Shown: positions 12,886 through 20,740 of the stretch, in pieces
Layout: the number at the start of each line of letters is the position of its first letter
How positions within the stretch are numbered: position 1 is the stretch's first letter
Origin: an uncultured Clostridia bacterium
GTDB taxonomy: Bacteria; Bacillota_A; Clostridia; Oscillospirales; Acutalibacteraceae
Direction: 5' to 3'
Length of the DNA stretch: 23,021 bases
Assembly (NCBI GenBank): GCA_944380625.1
Contig: CALWIE010000018.1
Location: 1-23,021 of the forward strand
Program-made: the position numbers and the translations under genes
The notes under the pieces: generated by a model
What the model was told of the DNA's origin: nothing
The model's input: the letters and a program-made list of their open reading frames with translations, nothing else
The model's database searches: none

Positions 12886-12915
12886 GCCGGGCCCTGGCGG
12901 GGCCGGCTGTTTTTT
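12886..12915. other. GC-rich hairpin between nifS and nifU
   Basis: GCCGGGCCC (12886-12894) and GGGGCCGGC (12899-12907) pair with slippage around TGGC. A T-run (12910-12915) follows on the plus strand, so it looks like a plus-strand terminator although no plus-strand gene precedes it. In the nifS-nifU mRNA it would be a hairpin without a T-run, perhaps separating the stability or expression of the two genes. Confidence 0.5.
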
Positions 12916-12948
12916 GACGCCTTTCCGCTTTTCTTTAACTTTATTACT

Positions 12949-14148
12949 TTAGAAGTACTGGTCGTAGTTGACCCGGCCCGCCTGGATGGCGTCCCACAGG
13001 GGGGACATGGCCCGCAGCCTCTCGATGATGGGGGGCACGGTCTCCAGGATGTAGTCCACGTCCTCCATGGTGTTGTAGTCCCCAAAGGAGAGCCGCAAAG
13101 AGCCGTGGGCCACCTCGTGGGGCAGGCCGATGGCCAGCAGCACGTGGCTGGGGTCCAGGGAGCCGCTGGTGCAGGCGGAGCCAGAGGAGGCGCTGATGCC
13201 CTTCAGGTCCAGCATCAAAAGGAGGCTCTCCCCCTCCACCCCTTGAAAGCACAGGCTCACGTTGCCGGGGAGGCGGCGGGTCCGGTCGCCGTTTAAGCGG
13301 CAGCGGTCGATCTTCAAAAGCCCGTCGATGAGCTTGTCCCGCATGGCGGTCAGGCGCTGGGAGCGCTCCTCCAGGGTGGCGCAGGCCATCTCCATGGCCT
13401 TGGCAAGGCCCACGATGGCAGCCACGTTCTCCGTGCCGCCCCGGCGCCCCCGCTCCTGGGCGCCGCCGTCCATAAAGTTCGGAAGGACCACCCCGCCGCG
13501 GATGTACAGGGCCCCCACTCCCTTGGGGGCGTGGAGCTTGTGGCCGGAAAGGGAGAGCATGTCGATGTTCTGCTCTTTTACGTCGATGGGCACCTGGCCC
13601 ACGGCCTGGACGGCGTCGGTGTGGAACAGCACCCCGTGCTTTTTGCAGACAGCCCCCAGCTCCGGGATGGGCTGGAGGGTGCCGATCTCGTTGTTGGCGT
13701 ACATGATGGTGACAAGGCCCGTCTCTTCGGTGATGGCGGCCTCCAGCTCCTCCGGCCGGACAAGGCCGTCCTCGTGGACGGGCAGGTAGGTGACGGTAAA
13801 GCCCTCCTTCTCCAGGGCCTGGCAGGTGTGCAGCACCGCGTGGTGCTCAAAGGCCGAGGTGACGATGTGGGTCTTCCCCTTTTTCCCCATGGCGCGGGCC
13901 GCCCCCTTGATGGCCCAGTTGTCGCTCTCGGTGCCGCAGCTGGTGAAGTAGATCTCCCGTGCCTGGGCCCCCAGGCACCGGGCCACGGTCTCCCGGGCCT
14001 CCTCCAGGGGAGCCTTGGCCTCCTGGCCCAGGGCGTACAGGCTGGAGGGGTTTCCGTATACCTCTTTGTAGAAGGGGAGCATCGCCTCCAGCACCTCCGG
14101 CGAGACGGCGGTGGTGGCGGCGTTGTCTGCGTAAACTTTTCTGCTCAT
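12949..14148 (-). CDS. nifS: Cysteine desulfurase NifS/IscS
   Basis: A 399-residue PLP enzyme that takes sulfur from cysteine to form a persulfide for Fe-S clusters and tRNA thiolation. The N-terminus [15 protein letters not shown] is classic. H102/H103 stack on or support PLP, K204 in [12 protein letters not shown] is the Schiff-base lysine, and C326 in [17 protein letters not shown] is the persulfide cysteine. The long ACTSGS loop marks the IscS/NifS group rather than SufS. The frame is open further upstream, but the ATG at 14148 begins the conserved region and has GGAG upstream. The first gene of nifS-nifU. No IscR gene is present in the window. The GC-rich leader of about 100 nt can form strong hairpins (CCCCCCGCGGGGGG near 14169-14182). 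Confidence 0.96.
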   Translation of the reverse strand: MSRKVYADNAATTAVSPEVLEAMLPFYKEVYGNPSSLYALGQEAKAPLEEARETVARCLGAQAREIYFTSCGTESDNWAIKGAARAMGKKGKTHIVTSAFEHHAVLHTCQALEKEGFTVTYLPVHEDGLVRPEELEAAITEETGLVTIMYANNEIGTLQPIPELGAVCKKHGVLFHTDAVQAVGQVPIDVKEQNIDMLSLSGHKLHAPKGVGALYIRGGVVLPNFMDGGAQERGRRGGTENVAAIVGLAKAMEMACATLEERSQRLTAMRDKLIDGLLKIDRCRLNGDRTRRLPGNVSLCFQGVEGESLLLMLDLKGISASSGSACTSGSLDPSHVLLAIGLPHEVAHGSLRLSFGDYNTMEDVDYILETVPPIIERLRAMSPLWDAIQAGRVNYDQYF

Positions 14149-14252
14149 AAGCGCGCATACTCCTTTCTCCCCCCGCGGGGGGACGGGGCCTCCGCCCCAA
14201 AACCGGGCGAGGGACAAGGCCCCTCTCCGGCAGTATATATCGTGTCCCGTTA

Positions 14253-14281
14253 AATATACATCATTTTAGTATACTTTTCAA
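14253..14281 (-). promoter_or_regulatory. Promoter of nifS-nifU
   Basis: On the minus strand TTGAAA (14281-14276), 17 bp, TATATT (14258-14253). The region is AT-rich in an otherwise GC-rich area. A second -10-like TATACT lies at 14237-14232. The repeated GTATACT-like elements could be regulator sites, but I cannot assign one. Confidence 0.6.
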
Positions 14282-14364
14282 TACCCAAAGGCAAAAGGGA
14301 GCAAATTTTCCTCTCCCCCCTCCCCCCGGGGGCCGCATAAAGGGGCAAAATTCCGGCAAGCTTT

Positions 14365-14389
14365 AAAAAGGAAGGGGCCTCCCCTTTCC
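14365..14389 (-). terminator. Orphan minus-strand terminator upstream of the RNase J promoter
   Basis: On the minus strand GGAAAGGGG (14389-14381) pairs with CCCCTTCC (14377-14370) with one bulge and is followed by TTTTT. No minus-strand gene lies upstream of it, so it may block antisense or divergent transcription from the RNase J leader into nifS. Confidence 0.45.
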
Positions 14390-14398
14390 CGGGGTGGC

Positions 14399-14427
14399 TT
14401 GACAGTTTCCCGGGGAAACGTTACAAT
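14399..14427 (+). promoter_or_regulatory. Strong promoter with perfect dyad in the spacer, upstream of RNase J
   Basis: TTGACA (14399-14404), 17 bp, TACAAT (14422-14427). The spacer holds GTTTCCCGGGGAAAC (14405-14419), a perfect 7-bp-arm palindrome around a central G. A repressor bound there would block RNA polymerase. It is the only clear promoter I see for the RNase J to DnaB run. Confidence 0.8.
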
Positions 14428-14433
14428 AGGGGC

Positions 14434-14816
14434 AGAAAAAGACCCCAACAGGCGCGGGGGCTCCCCGCGCGGCGCCCCAGGCCGGCCAGGCCGGGCGCGG
14501 CGGGGCCAGAAGTGCGGCATCGGCACGGGCAGGTTCTAAACCCCCGTGATTTTTGATAGAGCGGAAAAAGGGGCCGTGAAAAAACACGGGAAACGGGGCC
14601 TTGCGCCCCCAGAGCGGGAGACGCTTCCGCGGCCCGAAACAGCTGGGATACCCAGAGACCATGTGGAATAGCGCCGGGAAAAACTGTCCGGCGCTTGTGT
14701 TGCTGAACGCTTTTCCCGCCTTTGGGGGAAGTCCCCGGCAAAACGGCCTCTTTCACGGATGCAAAAGAGAGATGTCCAGTACAAGTTTTTTATTTGGTGT
14801 TTAAGGAGGAACATCT
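14434..14816 (+). ncRNA. Candidate structured leader RNA of the RNase J gene
   Basis: About 380 nt lie between the predicted transcription start and the RNase J start codon, with no gene. By eye a closing stem pairs CCCCAACAGGC (14443-14453) with GCCTTTGGGG (14718-14727), 10 bp with one bulged C. Inside are hairpins at 14524-14548 (6 bp + 4 bp, CTA loop), 14574-14589, 14614-14630 (7 bp), 14643-14655 and 14671-14694 (7 bp), plus GC-rich stems at 14452-14470. GGGG-AAGT-CCCC follows at 14725-14736. I see none of the conserved motifs of RNase P RNA, tmRNA, SRP RNA, T-box or common riboswitches. No terminator separates it from the gene, so a 5' UTR is most likely. Structure and role are inference. 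The bases 14282-14398 before the promoter hold only GC-rich low-complexity sequence and the minus-strand terminator. Confidence 0.5.
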
Positions 14817-16841
14817 GTGGCAGAGAAAGAGAAAAAGAACAGCCGGCGCAGGCTGCCGGCGGGGGAAAACGCCCCCCAGGACCAGGCCCTCAGCGGCGCC
14901 AAGGACGCGCCCAAGGTGGGCAAAATCGCGGGCCCCAAAAAGGGAGGAGCCTCCGCCCGGGGCAAGCAGGAGGCCAAAAAGGCCCCCTCTCGGGCCGCCG
15001 CCAAGACCACCCAGCGGAAAAAGAAGGCGGACGCCTCCCAGAGGCCCGCCTCCCGGGGCGGGCGCAAGGCCCAAAAGCCGGCCCTGAGCCAGACAGCCGC
15101 CCAGGTCCAGGCCCTGAAAGAGCAGCAGGCCGCCCTGGAAAAGCGCTCCCGCCGGGGCCGGGGACGGCCCAAAAAGTCCCAAAAGCCCCCGGTGCGGGTC
15201 TACTTTTTGGGCGGGCTCAACGAGATCGGCAAGAACTTTACCGTGTACGAGTGCCAAAACGACATGGTCATTGTGGACTGCGGCCTCTCCTTCCCCGATG
15301 AGGACATGCCCGGGGTGGACAGCGTCATCCCCGACTTCGCCTTTGTGGAGAAGAACTGGGAGAAGATCCGGGGCGTGGTGATCACCCACGGCCACGAGGA
15401 CCACATCGGGGCGGTGCCCTACCTGCTCAAAAAGCTCAACGTGCCTGTGTACGGCACGGCTTTGACCATCGGCCTGATCGAGGGCAAGCTCAAGGAGCAC
15501 AACCTGAACAGCTCCGCCAAGCTCCATGTGACCCCGGCGGGCTCCCACATCCAGCTGGGCTGCTTCGACGTGGAGCTGATCCACGTGAACCACTCCATCG
15601 CCGACGCGGTGGCCCTGGCCCTGCACACCCCGGCGGGGACCGTGGTGCACACCGGCGACTTCAAAATCGACATGACCCCCGCCGAGGGCAGCATGATCGA
15701 CCTGGCCCGGTTCTCCGAGCTGGGCAAGGAGGGGGTGCTGGCCCTGCTGGCGGACTCCACCAACGCGGAGCGCCCGGGCTACACCCAGACCGAGCAGACG
15801 GTGAACAACTCCCTGGACTCCCTCTTCCTGCGGGCCGAGGGGAAGCGGATCATCGTGGCCACCTTCGCCTCTTCCATCAGCCGGGTGCAGATGATCATCA
15901 ACTGCGCCGTAAAATACGGCCGCAAGGTGGCCCTCTCCGGCAGGAGCATGGTAAACGTCATGGGCATCGCCACGGAGCTGGGCTATCTGGACGTGCCTGA
16001 CGGGGTGCTGGTGGACCTGAACCTCATCAACCGCTACGAGCCCGGCCAGCTGGTGCTCATCACCACCGGCAGCCAGGGGGAGCCCATGTCCGCCCTGACC
16101 CGCATGGCCTTCTCCGACCACCGGCAGGTGGCCATCAACCCCAACGACTTCATCATCATCTCCGCCCGGCCCATCCCCGGCAACGAGAAGACCGTGGGCG
16201 CCGTGGTGGACGAGCTTCTAAAGCAGGACTGCACCGTCATCTACGAGAGCACGTACGAGGTCCACGTGTCCGGCCACGCCTGCCAGGAGGAGCTCAAGCT
16301 GATGCAGGCCCTGACCCGGCCCAAATACTTCATCCCCGTCCACGGGGAGCAAAAGCACCTGAGAAAGCACGCGGGCCTCTCCATGGCCCTGGGCATGCCC
16401 CGGGAGAATATCTTCATCGGGGAAAACGGCAGCGCCCTGGAGCTCCACGAGGACCACATGAAGCGGCTGGGCGACGTGCCCGCCGGGGACGTGATGGTGG
16501 ACGGCCTGGGCGTGGGCGACGTGGGCAGCATTGTGCTGCGGGACCGCAAGCACCTGTCCCAGGACGGGCTGATCGTGGCGGTGTGCTCCATCGACCAGAA
16601 GAGCGGCAAAGTGGTCTCTGGGCCGGACATTGTCTCCCGGGGGTTTGTGTATGTGCGGGAGTCCGAAGCCCTTATGGACGAAGCCCGGGATCTGGTGTAT
16701 AATACTCTGGAGGAGTGCGCCCGGCAGCGGGTGCGGGACTGGAGCGGCATGAAGCAGAGCATCAAGGACGAGCTCTCCCGCTTTTTGTACCAGAAGACCC
16801 GCCGCAGCCCCATGATTTTGCCCATTATCATGGAGGTGTAA
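14817..16841 (+). CDS. rnj: Ribonuclease J with long basic N-terminal extension
   Basis: A 674-residue protein. From about residue 123 it is a complete RNase J, a beta-CASP metallo-beta-lactamase that degrades and processes RNA as 5'-3' exonuclease and endonuclease. Motifs: VYFLGGLNEIGKN, the zinc motif HGHEDH (191-196), HTGDFKID, ADSTNAE, FASSISR, and the beta-CASP/C-terminal blocks SGHACQEEL and PVHGEQKHL. The C-terminal domain (GPDIVSRGFVY) is present. Residues 1-122 are rich in Lys, Arg, Ala, Pro and Gly and look disordered, likely binding RNA. Usual RNase J proteins are about 555 residues. The GTG at 14817 follows AAGGAGG by 7 nt. It is the first gene of the plus-strand housekeeping run behind a structured leader, which may allow autoregulation as known for RNase E. 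Confidence 0.96.
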   Translation: MAEKEKKNSRRRLPAGENAPQDQALSGAKDAPKVGKIAGPKKGGASARGKQEAKKAPSRAAAKTTQRKKKADASQRPASRGGRKAQKPALSQTAAQVQALKEQQAALEKRSRRGRGRPKKSQKPPVRVYFLGGLNEIGKNFTVYECQNDMVIVDCGLSFPDEDMPGVDSVIPDFAFVEKNWEKIRGVVITHGHEDHIGAVPYLLKKLNVPVYGTALTIGLIEGKLKEHNLNSSAKLHVTPAGSHIQLGCFDVELIHVNHSIADAVALALHTPAGTVVHTGDFKIDMTPAEGSMIDLARFSELGKEGVLALLADSTNAERPGYTQTEQTVNNSLDSLFLRAEGKRIIVATFASSISRVQMIINCAVKYGRKVALSGRSMVNVMGIATELGYLDVPDGVLVDLNLINRYEPGQLVLITTGSQGEPMSALTRMAFSDHRQVAINPNDFIIISARPIPGNEKTVGAVVDELLKQDCTVIYESTYEVHVSGHACQEELKLMQALTRPKYFIPVHGEQKHLRKHAGLSMALGMPRENIFIGENGSALELHEDHMKRLGDVPAGDVMVDGLGVGDVGSIVLRDRKHLSQDGLIVAVCSIDQKSGKVVSGPDIVSRGFVYVRESEALMDEARDLVYNTLEECARQRVRDWSGMKQSIKDELSRFLYQKTRRSPMILPIIMEV

Positions 16842-16882
16842 GCAGGCGCCCCTAGAGGCGAGGACGAGGGAGGAATGCCAAG

Positions 16883-18856
16883 GTGAGGCGGAAAAAGGTC
16901 TGGGTGGTCTCCCCGCTGTTCTACTTGATGGCGGGGGCCATGGTACTTATGGGGCTGGCAAGCTACCGCTACAACAGGATCCTGTTTGCGGTGGAGGTGA
17001 CCGCCGCGGGCATCGCCGTGCTGGCGGTGCTGGCGTCCGACATCCTGTACCGGCGCAACATCTCCACCACGGTGGGCAGCGCCCGGAAGGTCCTCTCCGC
17101 AGAGGACATAGAGGCCTTTCAGGCCTTTGCCCTGCCGGTGGCGGTGGTGGCCCCCGCCGGGGACATCGTGTGGGCCAACGAGGCCTTCGCGGGGGACCTG
17201 TGCGGCGGCAGGGAGTTTCTGGGGGAAAACGTGCTCAAGTACATCTACCCCAAGACCTTCCGCCAGGTGATGAGCGAGCACGGCGCCTCTGTCTCCCACA
17301 ACGGCCGGGAGTTCACCGTGTACGGCGCCCGGGCCCAGGAGGGCTATATCCTCTACTTTGTGGACGACACCTACTTTAAGGCGGTGGACAAGGAGTACCG
17401 GGAAAAGCGACCGGTGGTGTGCCTGGCCGTCTTTGACAAGCGGGAGGAGATGGCCCGGGACAGCCTTGGCGGCGACGAGTCCCGGGTGACCGCAGAGGTG
17501 GACGCCCGGCTGCGCAATTGGGCCGTCCAGGAGATGGGCGGTTTTCTGCGGCGGCTGGACAACGCCCGCTACCTGCTGGTCACCGACGAGGCCCACCTGG
17601 AGCAGGCCAAGCAGCGGCGCTTCCACATTTTGGACGACGTGCGCGAGGTCCACAGCGCCCGCACCAACATGAGCGCCACCATCTCCATCGGCGTGGGCCG
17701 GGGCGCCAAGGACATCGCCGAGAGCGAGCGCTGGGCCCGCCAGGCCCTGGACATGGCCCTGGGCCGGGGCGGCGACCAGGTGGCCGTCAAGCAGAAGGGG
17801 GACAGCTACGAGTTCTTCGGCGGCCTCTCCAAAGGGGTGGAAAAGCGGGACAAGGTGCGCACCCGGGTGATCGCCGCCACCCTCACCGACCACGTGCAGG
17901 CCAGCGACCAGGTCTTCATCATGGGGCATAAAAACTCCGACCTGGACAGCGTGGGCAGCGCCGTGGGCATGTGGGCGGCCATCCACAAGGGCCTGGAAAA
18001 ACAGGCCCACGTGGTCATCAACCGGGGCCAGACCCTGGCCGGGCCCCTGGTGAAGATGACCGAGGACGCCTACCCCGGGGAGGAGATCTTCATCTCCCCC
18101 CTGGAGGCCCTCCAAAGCGCCACAGACCGCTCGCTGCTCATCGTGGTGGACACCCACTCTGTAAACTTTGTGGAGAGCCGGGACCTTTTGGAGCGGGTGC
18201 CCCGGGTGGTGGTCATCGACCATCACCGGATGGTGGTGGCCCACATCAAAAACGCCCTGATCTTCTACCACGAGCCCTACGCCAGCTCCGCCTCGGAAAT
18301 GGTGACGGAGCTGGCCCAGTACATCAAGGCCTCCTCCATCGACGGGGCCGACGCCCAGGCCCTGCTGGCCGGCATCATGCTGGACACCAAGAACTTTGTG
18401 CTCAAAACCGGCGCGCGCACCTTCGAGGCCTCCGCCTACCTGCGGCGGCGGGGGGCGGACACGGTGGCGGTGAAAAAGCTCTTCTCCGACTCCCTGGACA
18501 CCTACAAGCAGAAGGCCCAGCTGGTCAGCGGGGCGGAAATCTACAAGGGCTGCGCCATCGCCAGCTCCAGCTGGGAGATGGAAGACCTGCGCATCGCCGC
18601 GGCCCAGGCCGCCGACGAGCTGCTGTCCATCATGGGGGTCAACGCCTCCTTCGTGCTCTACCGGGTGGGCAATGACGTGAGCATCTCCGCCAGGAGCCTG
18701 GGGGACATCAACGTCCAGCTGATCCTGGAGGAGTTTGGGGGCGGGGGCCACTTCACCATGGCCGGCGCCCAGCTGAAGAACACCACCATCGGCGAGGCCC
18801 GCCGGGCCCTGCTCCACGCCCTGGATACCAAACTGGCGGAGAACGAGGAATCGTAA
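16883..18856 (+). CDS. gdpP: GdpP/YybT cyclic-di-AMP phosphodiesterase
   Basis: A 657-residue membrane protein with the GdpP order. Two N-terminal helices (residues 8-52) are followed by a PAS domain (about 75-170) and a degenerate GGDEF-like domain with GRGGDQ in place of GGDEF. The DHH phosphoesterase domain has HKNSDLDS (349-356) and IDHHR (D446, H447, H448), and DHHA1 ends with GGGGHFTMAGA (619 on). It cleaves c-di-AMP to pApA and so controls osmotic and cell-wall balance. All DHH metal ligands appear intact. The GTG at 16883 follows GGGAGGA by 8 nt; the nearby ATG at 16875 runs into a stop. It is 41 nt after rnj and 30 nt before rplI. The gdpP-rplI-dnaB order is conserved in Firmicutes. 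Confidence 0.96.
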   Translation: MRRKKVWVVSPLFYLMAGAMVLMGLASYRYNRILFAVEVTAAGIAVLAVLASDILYRRNISTTVGSARKVLSAEDIEAFQAFALPVAVVAPAGDIVWANEAFAGDLCGGREFLGENVLKYIYPKTFRQVMSEHGASVSHNGREFTVYGARAQEGYILYFVDDTYFKAVDKEYREKRPVVCLAVFDKREEMARDSLGGDESRVTAEVDARLRNWAVQEMGGFLRRLDNARYLLVTDEAHLEQAKQRRFHILDDVREVHSARTNMSATISIGVGRGAKDIAESERWARQALDMALGRGGDQVAVKQKGDSYEFFGGLSKGVEKRDKVRTRVIAATLTDHVQASDQVFIMGHKNSDLDSVGSAVGMWAAIHKGLEKQAHVVINRGQTLAGPLVKMTEDAYPGEEIFISPLEALQSATDRSLLIVVDTHSVNFVESRDLLERVPRVVVIDHHRMVVAHIKNALIFYHEPYASSASEMVTELAQYIKASSIDGADAQALLAGIMLDTKNFVLKTGARTFEASAYLRRRGADTVAVKKLFSDSLDTYKQKAQLVSGAEIYKGCAIASSSWEMEDLRIAAAQAADELLSIMGVNASFVLYRVGNDVSISARSLGDINVQLILEEFGGGGHFTMAGAQLKNTTIGEARRALLHALDTKLAENEES

Positions 18857-18886
18857 CTGCCGCCGGAGAAAGAAGAGGATACAGCC

Positions 18887-19330
18887 ATGAAAGTAGTTCT
18901 GCTGCAAGACGTGAAGTCCATTGGGAAAAAGGGAGAGCTGGTAAATGTCTCCGACGGCTACGCCAGGAACTTCCTGCTGCCCAGAAAGCTGGCCAAAGAG
19001 GCCAACGCCCAGGCCATGAACGAGCTGAAAAACGCCGAGGCCGCCAAGGCCTTTAAGATCAAGACGGAGACCGAGCAGGCCAAGGCCAGCGCCGAAGCCC
19101 TCTCTGGGAAGACGGTGAAGATCGCCGCCAAGGCCGGCCAGGGCGGGAAGATCTTCGGCTCTGTCACCGCCAAGGAGATCGCCGAGGAGATTAAGAAGCA
19201 GTACGGCGTAGAGGTGGACAAGCGCAAGGTGGTGCTGGACCTGGACATCAAGGCCTTTGGCACCTACCAGGCGGAAGTGAAGTTCTACGGCGGCATTTCC
19301 ACCACGGTGAACGTGGTGGTCCACGAGTAA
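18887..19330 (+). CDS. rplI: 50S ribosomal protein L9
   Basis: A 147-residue L9, standard length. The N-terminal rRNA-binding domain [19 protein letters not shown]...[13 protein letters not shown] is textbook. It is joined by the long helix (about 41-75) to the C-terminal domain with [15 protein letters not shown]9 sits at the base of the L1 stalk and helps reading-frame maintenance. It is in the middle of gdpP-rplI-dnaB, 30 nt after gdpP and 27 nt before dnaB, and so co-transcribed. The ATG at 18887 is preceded by AGAGGA. Confidence 0.98.
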   Translation: MKVVLLQDVKSIGKKGELVNVSDGYARNFLLPRKLAKEANAQAMNELKNAEAAKAFKIKTETEQAKASAEALSGKTVKIAAKAGQGGKIFGSVTAKEIAEEIKKQYGVEVDKRKVVLDLDIKAFGTYQAEVKFYGGISTTVNVVVHE

Positions 19331-19357
19331 GAAAAAACACCGGAAGGAGGCACAGCT

Positions 19358-20740
19358 ATGGACTATGGAGACAGCGCCCTGCACACCTCCGCCCAGCCCG
19401 GGCGGGCGGTGCCCTTCAGCCTGGAGGCGGAGCAGTCCGTCCTGGGCGCCATTTTGCTGGAGCCCTCCTGCCTGAACGTGGTCATGGACCTGCTGCCCCG
19501 GGAGGAGTACTTCTACGGGGTGAACAACCAGCTGATCTACGGCGCCATGCGGGAGATGTTCGTCCTGGGGGAGCCGGTGGACTTTGTCACCGTGCTGGAG
19601 AAGCTCAAGGAGAACCGGGACTTCGACCAGGACACGGGGAAGGTGTACCTGACCCAGCTGGCCCAGCTGGTGCCCTCCATCGACAACGTGGAGGTCTACG
19701 CCCAGATTGTCCGGGACAAGTACGACCTGCGCACCCTGATGCAGGCGGCCCGGTCCATTTTAGACGAGGCAAGCGAAGGCTCGGAGGAGCCCTCGCTGCT
19801 GCTGGACGCCGCCGAGGAGAAGATCTACCGCATCCGCCAGGGCAAGACCGTGCGGGGCCTGCAGAAGCTCAGCGAGGTGCTGCTGGAGACCTTCGACCGG
19901 CTGGACCGGCTCAACAGCCCCGACAAGGACCAGTACCAGGGCCTGCCCACGGGCATCCGGGAGCTGGACAGCACCATCACCGGCCTGAACCGCTCGGACC
20001 TGATCATCGTGGCGGCCCGGCCCGGCGTGGGCAAGACCAGCCTGGCGCTGAACATCGCCCGGCACGTGGCGGTGACCAAGGGCAGGAAGGTGGCCTTCTT
20101 CTCCCTGGAAATGGGCAAAGAGCAGCTGGCCTCCCGGCTTTTGGCCTCGGAGGCGCTGGTGGAGGGCACCAAGCTGCGCTCGGGGGATCTGACCAACGAC
20201 GAGTGGACCCGGCTGGTGGAGGCCAGCGACATTTTGGGCAAGGCCCCCCTCTACCTGGACGACAGCCCGGACATCACCGCCCAGAAGATGAAGGCCAAGC
20301 TTCTGCGGCTGAAGGACGTGGACCTGGTGATGGTGGACTACCTCCAGCTGATGACCAGCCCCAAGCGGTCGGACAACCGCGTCAACGAGGTGGCGGAGAT
20401 CACCCGGAGCCTGAAGATCATGGCCAAAGAGCTGAACGTCCCCGTGGTGGCCCTGTCCCAGCTGCGCCGCCCCACCGAGCGCACCAAGGACCACCGCCCC
20501 GGCCTTTCCGAGCTGCGGGACTCCGGCTCTATCGAACAGGACGCCGACATTGTCATGTTCCTCCACCGGGAGGCCTACAACGCCATCAGCGAGGGCGGGG
20601 AGATGTCTGAGGACATGGACCAGAACGCCGGGCTCATCATCGTGGCCAAGAACCGCCACGGCGAGACCCGGGACATCCCTGTGCACTGGCAGGGTGAATA
20701 CATGCGCTTTACTTCCCGCGAGGTGATTCGCGGTGAGTGA
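19358..20740 (+). CDS. dnaB: Replicative DNA helicase DnaB
   Basis: A 460-residue DnaB-type hexameric helicase that unwinds DNA ahead of the replisome. The N-terminal collar domain (about 15-120, PFSLEAEQSVLGAILLEP) is followed by the RecA-like motor. The Walker A motif is ARPGVGKTS (220-228), the H2 region is VDLVMVDYLQLM, and VVALSQLRRPTERTKDHRP and LRDSGSIEQDAD are other family blocks. No intein or insert is seen. The ATG at 19358 follows GGAAGGAGG. The 3' end overlaps the start of tilS by 8 nt, implying translational coupling. Confidence 0.98.
   Translation: MDYGDSALHTSAQPGRAVPFSLEAEQSVLGAILLEPSCLNVVMDLLPREEYFYGVNNQLIYGAMREMFVLGEPVDFVTVLEKLKENRDFDQDTGKVYLTQLAQLVPSIDNVEVYAQIVRDKYDLRTLMQAARSILDEASEGSEEPSLLLDAAEEKIYRIRQGKTVRGLQKLSEVLLETFDRLDRLNSPDKDQYQGLPTGIRELDSTITGLNRSDLIIVAARPGVGKTSLALNIARHVAVTKGRKVAFFSLEMGKEQLASRLLASEALVEGTKLRSGDLTNDEWTRLVEASDILGKAPLYLDDSPDITAQKMKAKLLRLKDVDLVMVDYLQLMTSPKRSDNRVNEVAEITRSLKIMAKELNVPVVALSQLRRPTERTKDHRPGLSELRDSGSIEQDADIVMFLHREAYNAISEGGEMSEDMDQNAGLIIVAKNRHGETRDIPVHWQGEYMRFTSREVIRGE

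Noticed and set aside
14149..14217. N-terminal extension of NifS from an upstream start
   Set aside because: The extra residues are low-complexity leader DNA; the conserved protein starts at the ATG at 14148, which has GGAG upstream.
14434..14816. RNase P RNA, tmRNA, SRP RNA, T-box or common riboswitch in the RNase J leader
   Set aside because: Their conserved sequence blocks, as far as I know them, are absent. A 6S RNA could not be excluded by eye, but I found no supporting feature.
16241..19384. 1047-codon minus-strand open frame
   Set aside because: It lies antisense to RNase J, GdpP and L9, which all have motifs and ribosome sites. Its composition (H, V, G, L, Q) is typical of an antisense shadow.
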